A program made the position numbers and the translations under genes. Positions 28,721-38,718 of a stretch of DNA of 64,000 nt are shown piece by piece. The stretch's first letter is position 1; the number at the start of each line of letters is the position of its first letter. The notes beneath the pieces are model-generated. The model saw only the letters and a program-made list of their open reading frames with translations, was not told the DNA's origin and ran no database searches. The stretch is from Chondrus crispus (taxonomy: Eukaryota > Rhodophyta > Florideophyceae > Gigartinales > Gigartinaceae). The stretch is taken from positions 62,001-126,000 of the forward strand of contig NW_005178734.1 of assembly GCF_000350225.1 (NCBI RefSeq), written 5' to 3'.

Positions 28721-29209
28721 AGGATGACATCCGAAGTAATGTGTTTGACGGAGTTGACTTAGGGATCACCTTTTCCGTTGCCCTAAGAAATGCCGTCCCA
28801 TCCAGAGGACATCATAGATGAATTTCTCCCTACCGGCTTCTGACGTGCTCGTAATGTCGCCTTACTAAAACACTCAGTATCTTGAAGTCTCACTACGTAT
28901 ATTAAACTTATTCAGGCGCTATCCCTTCTCACTTTTGAGTGACTTCATTCCATTCACCCAGACTGCTCTGTAACAGCTTCACGCATGGAATAAAATTGGT
29001 CGTTGCAGATCACACCCATAAATAATGTGAAAACAAAATATATTTGCATGATGTACCGTAGAACATCTCGCTTTTTCTCTGCCGAACCAGGCCAATTTAT
29101 CTCGTCTTGGAAATCAAGTGCAGTGCGTATATTCAAAGAACGCCTCTGCACATGCAGAAAGGGCATTCGCATATTGATATGCTCAAGGGCACATAAATGT
29201 TAACTAATA

Positions 29210-29320
29210 AATGTTTACTTGTTGATGGGTGGTCAATGTTTACCCAGTGGCAAGTAATGTTTACTTGTTGACGGGTGGTCAATGTTTACCCAACGGCAAG
29301 TAAATGTTTACTTGTTGACG
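29210..29320. repeat. 46-47 bp tandem repeat (about 2.4 copies)
   Basis: Copies begin AATGTTTACTTGTTGA at 29210, 29256 and 29303. Each unit also holds GGTCAATGTTTACCCA, so AATGTTTAC recurs every 20-26 bp. Confidence 0.8.
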
Positions 29321-30013
29321 GATATTTGGACTGGACAGACGGAGTGCTGTGATAGGTTGCAATACTTTGAGTTTTTCAAGAAATTCAATGGCTACTTTTG
29401 CCCCTACTGTAATTGAGTTTATTGAGAATTGTATTAAAATCACGGTGCATATCGCGTATGATAAAAAACTTTATTTACACCCAGGGAGAACCCGCACGCG
29501 TACGGCCCGGCGGAATCCGGGCCGGACGCGTGGACGTTTCTGGAAGGAATTTCGTAGAAATAAAGGAGAGAGGGTGACGGGCGCTGCGGGGAAAAAGGGG
29601 GGGAGAAGACGACTCGGCCGACCCTCACCACGGAACGGCACGCTCCCCAAAACCGCCTCCCCCATTTCACTGACAACAGACCACGAGTCCGGCACGAAGA
29701 AGGCGGACTCAGAGGACTGTGATCGCGGAGGCACGGAAATAGCATTTGCGATGGCTTTGTATTCAGGTTCTATCGAGATATTAGGGTTCTTCCAATTTTT
29801 AAATTTACCCCTTTTTTTCTCATCTTTTCCATTCTCGACATCTGTTGGAAACTGTAATGTACGTATTTTACAGTTCTCCCACGTTGGCGACAGATTCGCT
29901 GTTCAAGAGGATCTGAAAACAAGTGGGACTACTCAAATGTACCTCGTAATTACCCCCCGAATTTGGTGAGCATTGTCAGAGTTCAAAAGGAGAGCTCAAG
30001 CCAAGGTTCAAGT

Positions 30014-30265
30014 ATGCTCCGGGGCGTTCTAAGGGCGACGCGAGTCGTGCTGGATGGGCGAAACCGCTTCCCCGTGGACATCAAGTACACGCAGACGCGG
30101 AAACGCAACGACCGAAAACGTTTGAAGATCCTGAAGGAAAATGCTGCCATCATTCGTGAGGGACGGGAAGCATTGATGAAGCGATTGCAGGGAGAAAAAA
30201 TGGCAGAAATCGAAAGCGCCACAGCAGCAAGCACAGTGACCTCGCCAGCGCCGCATGGCGTTTAG
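30014..30265 (+). CDS. Small basic hypothetical protein (83 aa)
   Basis: The first ATG in the frame is at 30014; sequence upstream is open but has no ATG. The product starts MLRGVLRATRVVLDGRNRFP and has a strongly basic, helix-prone centre (TRKRNDRKRLKILKENAAII) and a low-complexity Ala/Thr/Ser tail. An Arg-rich N-terminus could be an organelle-targeting sequence, and basic composition is common in mitochondrial ribosomal or assembly proteins, but I recognise no family. It converges on the FKBP gene, whose stop lies 175 bp away. The opposite strand is also open, so this call is tentative. Confidence 0.4.
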   Translation: MLRGVLRATRVVLDGRNRFPVDIKYTQTRKRNDRKRLKILKENAAIIREGREALMKRLQGEKMAEIESATAASTVTSPAPHGV

Positions 30266-30439
30266 GATGAATGGTTGTTGAACCACGCATATCGCTATAC
30301 AGGGTCATAGCTACAACCGCGGACCAGTAATGCAGGTCAATCTCGAAGGGCTTCTGATGGATCTTTAAAGATGTGCAACCGGCCCTGGCGATACTGCCGT
30401 TTCACTTTTACTCCTCGTCACTGGCTTCTTTGAATGCCC

Positions 30440-32053
30440 CTAGGGCAATTCAAACATCGCAGCAGCCCTCTTCTTTTCTCGCTCCGCAAATAGTTTGACT
30501 TTCCGATCAAGCTTTATGATTTCGTTGCGTATTCCTTGATTGTGCGGTTGAATCTCGTTAGCCGCTTCCAGATCAACTCGCGCATCATCCCAATCCCCGA
30601 GAGCAATCTTTGCTCGACCCCTGTATTCAAAACATAAAGCGATTTGGTAATTCCGAAAGTGTAACGCAGATGAACATAGACACAACATGAAATTGTTAGA
30701 AATGCATACCTTCTGTGTTGTTCATAATCAGAAAAAAAGGAAATTTCCATACCTGTAGTACAAAGCTTTCGAACTCTGAGGATCTATCCTCAGGGCTACC
30801 GAGGTGCTTTCTACCGCCCGCTTGTAGTCTTCAAGCTTGACATGACAGAGAGACAAGTTGTTTAAAGTTGTCACGTGAAGCGCCCGCACTTCGTCCTCTT
30901 CAGGATCGTCTGATTCCACCGTGATAGCCGCACTGTCGGATGGCGCACCAGATGTTGTTTCAGGTTCCACTGTAGACTGACCTTCAGCTTCAATTGGGGA
31001 CTCCGTTTCTTTGTTGGTCGTGGCTTCGCTCGGTCTGCTGTCCGCGTCTTCTGGTGTGCTTGAAGTGACCGTGCTGACGTCGATCGTTTCGATTACCTCT
31101 TCCTCTTCTTCAATGGCGGTGATTATATGGTCCTGATGATTTTCGCCTTCTTTCTCGATTCTCAACCCATTCGCTGGAGGCTCATCTACCTTTGTCTCCC
31201 CAGGGACAGATTCCTCAGAGATAGCATTTCTTTCTACGTCGAGTTGTTCAGTGCCTTCTCTTCGCTCTGCGTTCGATTCAAGTGTGGACTGTTGTGTCAA
31301 TTGCTCAGAGGAAACGCCGTTTGCATCGGGAGCGTCCTCAGTTTCTACTGGGGGCGTTTGCCCATTTGCGTCCGCGTCCAGAACCTCAGCTTCTTCAAAA
31401 CCTTCTTCGTCTTTTGCGTCAGTACTTTCTTGTGCGACTTCTGCAGATTTTTCAGTAACCGGAGACTCATTTACGCTCGGAAGCGATGAGGCCGGCTTGT
31501 AGAACACATCCGCAAGTAAGCGAATGCTTCGGCCATATTGGTCGAGTGCCTTCTCATATCTTTGCTCCTTAAAGAAATTGTTGCCATGCTCCTTGTATGT
31601 CTTCGCCTCGTCAAATCTCTCCTTGGGTGACATATCCGCCAATGGTTTCTTCTTCTCACCCCCCTCACACGTGACCATTTCCACCTCCATGTACACCACA
31701 GCATTCGGTGGGACACCCTTTCGCTTAAGCCCTCGCTCTCCGAACGCGTATGGCGCCGTTGTGCGAGCCTTGCACTTCTCTCCAACCTTCATCGAGCGTG
31801 CAACCAACTCCAATGCAGGAATAACCTTGCCTCGTCCGAGGGAAAAGCTTAGGACGCCTTCCGGTCGCGTCGCCGAGGAATCGAAAGGCTCCATAGTGTC
31901 ATCCTCGGATAGTCGGAGACTATACCGAACGCCGACTTTTGCATTTCGACCGGCGTCGTCGCCCGTGCCTGGTTCAAGGATGGTCTTGGTGACAGCGCCA
32001 TAACCAGCAAGGTCCTCTGTTTCGGGTGCACTAGGGTCAGCTGAAAGAGGCAT
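30440..32053 (-). CDS. FKBP-type peptidyl-prolyl isomerase with TPR repeats
   Basis: Two exons: 32053-30753 and 30620-30440, with a 132-bp GT-AG intron that splits a TPR motif (spliced product reads ALYYRGRAKIALGDW). Spliced length 493 aa. The ATG at 32053 begins directly before the FKBP domain (about residues 15-137), with the PFDSS, LGRGKVIPALE and PYAFGERG blocks. The Trp at the base of the FK506 pocket in FKBP12 is not Trp here, so drug binding and catalysis may be weak. A TPR helix pair follows (about 145-185), then about 200 acidic, low-complexity residues, then two more TPR helices (about 390-460) and a C-terminal helix. This is the layout of Hsp90-binding immunophilins (FKBP42/FKBP62-like), but with an acidic insert inside the TPR array. 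Confidence 0.85.
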
Positions 32054-32320
32054 CTTGTTTAAGATGAGAGGGCTTCGTCTCAGCTGAGAAGTCGTTGATT
32101 TTTGGCGACGGCGAGTTGCGGATAGAGCAGATTCATTACCAGTACAGCCGCCTCTTTGATGGCGAAGGCTGAATAGCGGCAAGCGGATGTGAGCAGATTG
32201 TGACAGATTTATTTCCCAATTTGCGTGTTTTTTCATTACTTTCCAAGCCCTTGAGCTCAGAATAGCTGGAAAATCGGTTCGTTTCAAACCCGTAATATCC
32301 CTTTGATCTTGCCCTTCTTC

Positions 32321-33199
32321 ATGGGCGACTGCTCACTGCGTAACCTCAACCACGCCGGTCTCAAGCCTGGCTTTCGAAGTTTTCACGCCCCACACCCAAT
32401 CCAGTTTCTTGGTCCCGACCTAAAGCCTGTGATGCAAACGCCAGCAAATACGGGAATGCCAGGTGCGGCGGCTGGGGGGGCCAGTGCTATGGCGCCCATC
32501 CGCATTGGGGGACGAGAGATCAACCCCAGCAAGTTGATGTCTGCCTTTTCTCGCACCTTCTTCTGTTTGGGGCCCGTGTGCCTGCGCAGCGGCATTGGGC
32601 CTGGTGTAGGAGTGGGATGTGGCGTGGGGGTCATTCGTGGACCGATGGTGCCGTTGGGCGGGGAAGCTGGCAGCCTCGATTTCTTGCGACAGCTGCCGGG
32701 GGGTTACCAGATTATGAATGTTCTAAAGACAATCACGAGAAAGTTTCCCGGCTCGAAGACTGGTGTCGGATGTGGTGTGGGGGCTGGATTTGGGTTCGGT
32801 ATTGGACTTGCGCCGGCGGGCGGAAGTGGTGGAGGTATGGGGAATATGATGGGTGGGATGGGCGGGATGGGTGGAATGGGAGGTGGAATGGGCGGGATGG
32901 GCGGCGGGATGGGCGGGATGGGAGGAGGGATGGGTCAGGGAATGATGGGGCGAGGGGGTGGGATGGGTCAAGGAGGATATGGTGGAGGTGGCGCGCAAGC
33001 TGGAATGGGGATGGGAGCTGTTGGTGGGGCAGCAGTCAGCGGGGCTGGTCAATCAAACAAAAAAGTGGAGGAGCTTGACGATCGTGTGAAAAGGGTTGAG
33101 GACAAGCTGTCGACATTGGAGGAAAAGGTGAACATGTCGCTCAAAATGAAAGAGCTAGAGGAACGTCTGTCATCGGTGGAAGGGCGCAAGCGGAGATGA
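32321..33199 (+). CDS. TGD5-like glycine-rich protein with C-terminal coiled coil
   Basis: 292 residues from the ATG at 32321; a later ATG at 32432 is also possible. The core has two GxGxGxGxG blocks (GVGVGCGVGVIRG and GVGCGVGAGFGFGIG) flanking a conserved-looking polar segment (DFLRQLPGGYQIMNVLKTIT). This paired-glycine pattern is that of TGD5, a small chloroplast-envelope protein in ER-to-plastid lipid transfer. After it comes a long GGMGGMGG run (about residues 175-230), absent in plant TGD5 as far as I recall, then a heptad-rich coiled coil (VEELDDRVKRVEDKLSTLEE) at the C-terminus. It is divergent from the FKBP gene with 267 bp between the start codons. Assignment rests on pattern only. 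Confidence 0.6.
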   Translation: MGDCSLRNLNHAGLKPGFRSFHAPHPIQFLGPDLKPVMQTPANTGMPGAAAGGASAMAPIRIGGREINPSKLMSAFSRTFFCLGPVCLRSGIGPGVGVGCGVGVIRGPMVPLGGEAGSLDFLRQLPGGYQIMNVLKTITRKFPGSKTGVGCGVGAGFGFGIGLAPAGGSGGGMGNMMGGMGGMGGMGGGMGGMGGGMGGMGGGMGQGMMGRGGGMGQGGYGGGGAQAGMGMGAVGGAAVSGAGQSNKKVEELDDRVKRVEDKLSTLEEKVNMSLKMKELEERLSSVEGRKRR

Positions 33200-33263
33200 C
33201 AAGAAGCAGCAGCTCTGGGACTGCAAGGACATGGACTGGGGTAGTCCGTCGATTGGAGACCCA

Positions 33264-33791
33264 TTAAAACGGACACCATGGCGGCTGGGGCCTTGCAAAC
33301 TGCCATAATCCGCGCTTGTCTTGCCTTGCCTCGAGCTCGAGCTGGGCGAGATTGGGGCGCTTGTCGTAGGCCTTGTAATGCCAGGCGGCGCCGGCGGCCA
33401 GCATGGCCTCACCAAAGGACTGCCCATTGGGCATGATGACGTCTGCGACGACGCGGCCGTAGCGGTCGGTGTCGGCGACGTGCAGCGTGACGGTTTGATT
33501 GTTGATGAGGCGGCGGCCGAGATCGCCTGCTTCGCGGCCGTAGTTTTGCCTCGTCTCCGGACAGTCGATGCCCAGGATGCGCACGCGGACGGTCTCGCCG
33601 GACGGGTAGCGACACGTAAACGTATCGCCGTCAGGCATTTTGAAGACGTGCACGCCAGCGATTACTTTTTGTCCCGCGGCGGGCGGCGGCGCTTGTTGCG
33701 CACCGGATCCGGTGTCGAGGTAGTTTGCAGCAGCATGAAGGACGTTTGAGGCGGTGGCGGCAGCCGTGTCCGAGGAAAAGCAGCAACCCAT
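33264..33791 (-). CDS. Staphylococcal-nuclease-like endonuclease, membrane-anchored
   Basis: 175-residue thermonuclease-fold protein that would cut DNA and RNA with calcium. The N-terminus MGCCFSSD fits N-myristoylation at Gly2 with palmitoylation at Cys3/Cys4, as in plant CAN nucleases. The nuclease domain (about 42-168) keeps the metal and catalytic residues: DGD at 54-56, RILGIDCPE with Arg71, Asp76 and Glu79, and DRYGR with Arg113, corresponding to Arg35, Asp40, Glu43 and Arg87 of the bacterial enzyme; the Thr41 position is Cys. The 3' end runs towards the 3' end of the TGD5-like gene, 64 bp away. Divergent to the glycosyltransferase gene. Confidence 0.88.
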   Translation of the reverse strand: MGCCFSSDTAAATASNVLHAAANYLDTGSGAQQAPPPAAGQKVIAGVHVFKMPDGDTFTCRYPSGETVRVRILGIDCPETRQNYGREAGDLGRRLINNQTVTLHVADTDRYGRVVADVIMPNGQSFGEAMLAAGAAWHYKAYDKRPNLAQLELEARQDKRGLWQFARPQPPWCPF

Positions 33792-34294
33792 TGTGAGGAG
33801 AGCGTGGTGCAGCTGTGCGTTGACGACGAGTGATGGGAGTTGAGGGGAAGTATGTAGACCAGGGAATCGATAGGGTAGGTAACCGAAAAGGACTTAAAGA
33901 GTTGGTTGGGACAAGTGAGCTCTATAAACAGTGGGGGCAGCCTTACAAGACGAACGTCACAATGACGCTGAGTGCCCCCGTTGTAGCATGGGGGCATACC
34001 AAGTCAGAAAGGTGGCTGAACGTCGCTGCGGTTGGCCGTTCCAAAAAAGGTGACCAGCAAAGGTGACCAGCAATGCACTGGTTCCCTAAATGGTACCCGA
34101 AGGGTACTGTACACGTAGTGGCCCTCCGAAACCTCAATATACGCAACGGCTCCTGCTATACGCCCCTCTCGTGCAAGCCTTGCATCCGTCAGCAAGACGA
34201 TACAGAATCTCCTTCGGTATCGGCGACAACAACGCGCTTGCTCCGTCCACGTGCCCAGTTGCTGCCGGCCCCCCTTCCCCTTCGCCATTCCACT
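33792..34294. promoter_or_regulatory. Shared upstream region of TNase and glycosyltransferase genes
   Basis: About 500 bp between two divergent start codons. It holds a duplicated AAGGTGACCAGCAA (about 34048-34073) and a GGGTACTGTACACG palindrome-like stretch (34102). No clear TATA box stands out. The position makes it a promoter region; no individual site can be defended. Confidence 0.4.
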
Positions 34295-36580
34295 ATGGCT
34301 CACAAACCCCGTACCCCTTCCCCCTTCCACCGGCTGCGCCACGCCCTCAATCTTCCGTTGCTTTCGCGCCTCGTCCCGCGCCGCACCTCTCCCTCCGCGT
34401 CCCCCGCCGTCTCACAGTCCCTCCTCCCCTCCCGTACCCCTCCGCAGCGTTCCACCCCTTCCTGCCTCCGCCTTCTCTTCGCCATCTATTTCCTCCTACT
34501 CACCGCCTTCCTCGCTCTTCTTGCCCATCTTTCCCCCTTCCTCCGCATCACTCCCGCCCATATTCGCCACTCCACCGCCCTGCAAGATGCCTATACCTTC
34601 GTTGCCGCATGCAACAACCGCCACGAGACGCTCGCCATGGCGCTTGAGAGCTGGCTCAGGGTCCCAAATGCCCGCCAAGTCGTCGTCGTCGATTGGTCCT
34701 CCGACCCCCCGCTACAGTCCGTCGTCGACCGCGTTGTGGCCAACTTTAATAGTTCCGTGGATGATTTACCGCATGTCCAGGTCGTACCCGTCGAAGGAGA
34801 GCGCGACTGGGTCCTCACGAGAGCGTACAATCTCGCTTTTCGACACGCAAGGTTTGACAATGTCTTCAAACTCGACTGTGATTATATCGTCAAGCCCACC
34901 GCCGTTAAGGCTCATTTGCTTCCGCGGAAACAGGACGTCTTCTTTACCGGCTATTACATGAACGCCCGCGACGCCAACGAAATGCATCTCAATGGTGCTT
35001 TGGTCATCAGTAAAAAGCGCTTCTGGGCCGTCGGCGGCTACGACGAGCGCATCCAGACGTATGGCTACGACGACGAGGAACTGTACAAGCGCCTTACGAA
35101 AAGCGGCATGCGGAAGATGAATATCAGTTATGACGAGATCAGACACGAGCACCACAGCGATGACATGCGCGCGCAAGAGAGCGTCAAGTTTCCGCGTGCC
35201 CAAATTGATATGAATAGCTTGTTGCTGGAGAAAATTAACAGTCCTTGGGGGAGCGGCTATCGCAAGTCGGATTATAAGAGACAGGGGGGAAGTGAAGGTG
35301 GCCTTAGAGCTACGTATGTACCAAAGGCGCTGCATACTTTAGTAGGAAAGAAGACGAGAGACGAGCTATGGAAGACCGCGCTAGGGAGAAGGCTAAGGCA
35401 GGATTTTGTCGTGCCTTGGGCGTTGGTCGGGGCCATGGATATAGTGCAGGCGGAGAAGGCGCTATGGAATTTCTGTATTAGGAAGGGGAACAGTACGTAT
35501 GATGAGGTCACTCACACGGGGCAGCGAGTGCGTTTTGTCCTGGTGCATGTGCAGAATGGACTTGGGAATAGGCTGAGGGTATTGGCGAGCGGTTTGTCTT
35601 TTGCAGAACGGACTAGAAGGGAGCCCATTGTTGTATGGGAGAAGGATGTACACTTCGGAGGGAGTTTCTCTGACATTTTTGATGGGAAGCATGCTGAGTT
35701 TGCTGTTTTAGACTCACTCGGGGCTCGATGGCCTCTGAAGCCGCGTGGTCAATATGATGATGCGTGGAATGATATTGAGTTTTACAACTATATGATCGAG
35801 GAGAATGATGGGAAAGTAATTGTTGATGATGAAGAGAAGAGCATTTATTTCAAGTCAGATTCTGTTATGAAAACGCCAATTACCTCATGGGAGTCTGAAA
35901 ACGTGCAACTGCAACGTTTGAGAGTGAACTCAGACATCACTGCAAGAGCGGCGCAAATCACGAATAGAAGCGACTTTAAGAATGTGGGCGGTGTCCATAT
36001 CCGCAATCGCTCGCTGGAAAACGACATTGTCGGCGTGAAGGACAACTCCGGATTGTACCACGACGATGACGCCGCAGAAATCAAAAAATGGCGAGCGACA
36101 ACCAAGTACACAAACTTTGTAAGCGAAATGGAAGACTTACTGGAGAGCGGGACGGTGGACAGGTTTTTCGTGGCCAGTGACACTGTCGGGGTTTTGCGTA
36201 CTATGCAAAATTTGTTTCCTGAAGGCAAGGTTTTCTATCTTGATAGGGATTGCGATGACCGAGGCGGCGAGTGTGAGCAGTACGCAATGGCAGACTTGCT
36301 TGTTCTTTCGAGAACGAAAGTCTTACTAGGGTCCACGTGGTCAAGCTTCAGCGAGGCCGCCATGAGGTTAGGGGGACCAAAAGCTCTGCTTGCAGGTAAG
36401 TTTTGAAGACAGGAGCTAGTTTTCACGCTGCGCTTTTCAAAATATGCTCACCTAACAATACCGCTATCATATTTGTTGTTTTCTGACGCCTTTTACCTCG
36501 ACCTGATGGGCATAGGTACTGATTTTGGTGAGCTCCCAACATCACCCTCATCAGCTCCCAGTACTGATCAGCATCGGTGA
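34295..36580 (+). CDS. Two-domain Golgi glycosyltransferase (GT-A plus fucosyltransferase-like)
   Basis: Two exons: 34295-36395 and 36516-36580, with a GTAAGT..TAG intron; the spliced tail reads ALLAGTDFGELP. Total 721 aa. Start at the ATG 34295; the frame is open further upstream but a type II topology fits this start. A basic Pro-rich tail is followed by one TM helix (about 57-79). The first catalytic domain (about 95-330) is GT-A: VVVVDWSS, a DCD metal site at 194-196, and GGYDERIQTYGYDDEELYKR, the C-terminal motif of beta-1,4-galactosyltransferase/chondroitin-synthase relatives. The second domain (about 405-720) has NGLGNRLRVLASG and VHIRNRS, the donor-binding pattern of NodZ/O-fucosyltransferase-like enzymes. 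It probably builds matrix or protein glycans in the Golgi; the acceptor is unknown. Confidence 0.8.
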
Positions 36581-37629
36581 CGCAAAGGAGTGAAAAGTTT
36601 TGATCCATACAAGAAGTTTAGCGGCAAGGAAACCCCTACGCCGGCAGAATTTTTTTTTATTGATGAACTAATTATATATCTCATACAATAGAAACTATCT
36701 TTTAACTGAAGCCTGGTAAACGACATATGGCATCAGACAACATCGTGAATGGTAACAAATATCGTACGTTTTTGTGATAGAGGACAGGCTTTATTTCATT
36801 TTAGTTTTGAGAGTCGTGAAAACTCCGACGCAGTGGCTCAAAACTCTAGTGTAAGAATGCGGGCAGGCTAGCTAGCACTCCTTCCATGATAGCTCGGTGT
36901 TCTTTTCAATTCGTACGTGAACACTGCGCAGGCTCTCCTCTGATAGTGGCATCTTTTCGCCCTCCAGAATACAAATTAGGAGAGAGTAGCTCTTGTCAAG
37001 TGCTACAGCTGAGTACTGTAGATAGAACAGGTAGAGCCAATTCTGGGTCTATAAAGACACGGCCGAAAGAAAATGTTGTAGCCTCCCCTGGACGCTAGGT
37101 GGCGACCGCTTCGTTTCTGGTGCTGAGTCCCACTTGTAGCTGGAGGGTTAACGTGTGCATCTCTGCTAGCAGTGAATGTCCTTCTGCTGCGTCGGGTATA
37201 CAAGACCTTCCCGGACCGGGAGTACACAGCTTCGCGCCAAATTGTTCGTCTAGTACAGCAATGCACCTAGTGAAGCCACGTCAAGGACGATTCCTATATT
37301 TCAGTTGCTTTTAGGATGTATCTCCATCCATAAGTAAAAAATACTAAGAATTGTTCGGTCCGAAAGGACCAGGATGCTTTAGCCTGCCTCCGTTCAGCAT
37401 ACGTAGCTGCTTCTCCCTTCGCCGTTCTGACGTTACAACCTGACCAGCAGCTTCACCAAGCGGAGAGAGACCGCTACGAACATTACATCGTATCTCATTG
37501 CGAGAAGAGCAGTGATGTGTTCGTCGCAAGACGCCGTGGAATGCTTGATTTCCTTCTAGTTTCGGAATACATCACCGCAAACTCCGCCGCTTGCCTCGAT
37601 TCGACGCAGCAATATAGCCTATCCACTTA
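36581..37629. other. Intergenic region, no supported gene
   Basis: AT-rich at first, mixed later. Short frames on both strands lack protein features. It would contain the 3' UTR of the glycosyltransferase gene and the promoter of the four-TM protein gene. Confidence 0.45.
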
Positions 37630-38652
37630 ATGTTGGAGTGGAACGCTTTTATCAAGCCCGTGGTCTATGTACTGGAGCTGGTTTTCGCAGCTGTCGTCAC
37701 CATTGGCACCGCTGATGGCCTCTTATTCCACGATGCGTCTATCGACCGTCTTCGATGCGCCTTCAATGATTCAATCGGGGCTTGTTCTGCTGTGATTTCG
37801 CTCGGGGCTTTATGCATGGTGGGAGGATTCTATGTGCTATGGAAGCGCCTATCTTCTGCCTTTTTATGTGATATGAAGTACCGCAATGACACGGAAACAG
37901 TTATGTGTATGGTGCTTTCTATCGGCTGGCTATCGGTGGCAAGCGTCATTACATATTATCGTCCACTGCCGACAGATGTCGATCCAAAATTTCTCCTCAT
38001 TCAACGCCGTGTCACTATCACATTTGCGTGGCTTCTTTGGGTCTTCCACATAGGGTCAATGGCCATTGCCTGGTTCGCGCCGGACGAGGATGGCAGGGAC
38101 GAACCATTCCATCCCGATATCGATCTCCGCCATGCGCAGATGTCTTTACAAGGAGGGTTAGCCTATCCTTTTGCTTCAGAGGATGCAACCACCGCTTTCG
38201 ACCGTGCGACCACGATCCAACCGGACACTACATCGGAAGTACAAGCTTCGCCCGACGAGGTTGGTCTACCCAATCTTGCCAACATACCCGCTGCAACAAA
38301 CTCTGAAATGACGGATCTGAGTCGCTTTCTGAGCCAACACGACGCGCTTGAGGACGCCAATGCCGCACGAGCTCCTGGACAGTCGCTCAGAACGCCTGTC
38401 GTGTTTGCTGAAGAGCCGCTGGACACGCTTCGACCGCAGGAATCAATTCAAGATCTTGCATCTACTTGGAAGGATATCGTGTCTGCCGATATCGAAGCGG
38501 AAACCCCCGAAATTGAAATCACGATGGAGCCAGAATCACACCCTGAGGACTCAGGCGGCGCTCCTTCCTCGCAGTTATCAGGGCCCTCAAGTCGACCTAC
38601 ATTGCGCCGTCGTCGAACAGTGCGCTTCGACTCGAGCGATACCGAATTGTAA
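37630..38652 (+). CDS. Four-transmembrane protein, MARVEL/synaptogyrin-like
   Basis: 340 residues from the ATG at 37630. The first half has four hydrophobic helices (about residues 10-30, 50-70, 92-110 and 128-150). A short loop before helix 2 reads FNDSIGACSAVISLG, the place and style of the conserved segment in synaptogyrin-type MARVEL proteins of vesicle membranes. The second half (about 155-340) is a hydrophilic, acidic cytosolic tail with no domain, ending in a basic RRRRTVRF cluster. Single exon. The family call is by topology and is weak; a membrane protein of unknown role is the safe reading. Confidence 0.6.
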   Translation: MLEWNAFIKPVVYVLELVFAAVVTIGTADGLLFHDASIDRLRCAFNDSIGACSAVISLGALCMVGGFYVLWKRLSSAFLCDMKYRNDTETVMCMVLSIGWLSVASVITYYRPLPTDVDPKFLLIQRRVTITFAWLLWVFHIGSMAIAWFAPDEDGRDEPFHPDIDLRHAQMSLQGGLAYPFASEDATTAFDRATTIQPDTTSEVQASPDEVGLPNLANIPAATNSEMTDLSRFLSQHDALEDANAARAPGQSLRTPVVFAEEPLDTLRPQESIQDLASTWKDIVSADIEAETPEIEITMEPESHPEDSGGAPSSQLSGPSSRPTLRRRRTVRFDSSDTEL

Positions 38653-38718
38653 ACATATGTAGTAGATCGTGCATTGTGAGAATGAATATTGTGTGCGCGA
38701 AGGTTCTAGTCAGGTTCC

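Larger units (their letters stand above)
26145..29960. other. AT-rich repeat-laden intergenic region
   Basis: No intact gene is supported. Contents noted separately are a MITE-like element (26240-26408), duplicated blocks with CTCATTATGAG-like words (26695-26937, 28606-28720) and a 46-bp tandem array (29210-29320). Frames at 27692-28087 and 28054-28302 look like pieces of a decayed gene in different frames, but I recognise no family. A GC-rich patch (29480-29740) gives open frames on both strands and is probably not coding. Confidence 0.5.

Noticed and set aside
29349-29969. 206-codon plus-strand frame
   Set aside because: It crosses a sharp change in composition, both strands are open in the GC-rich part, and no domain or sensible start is seen.
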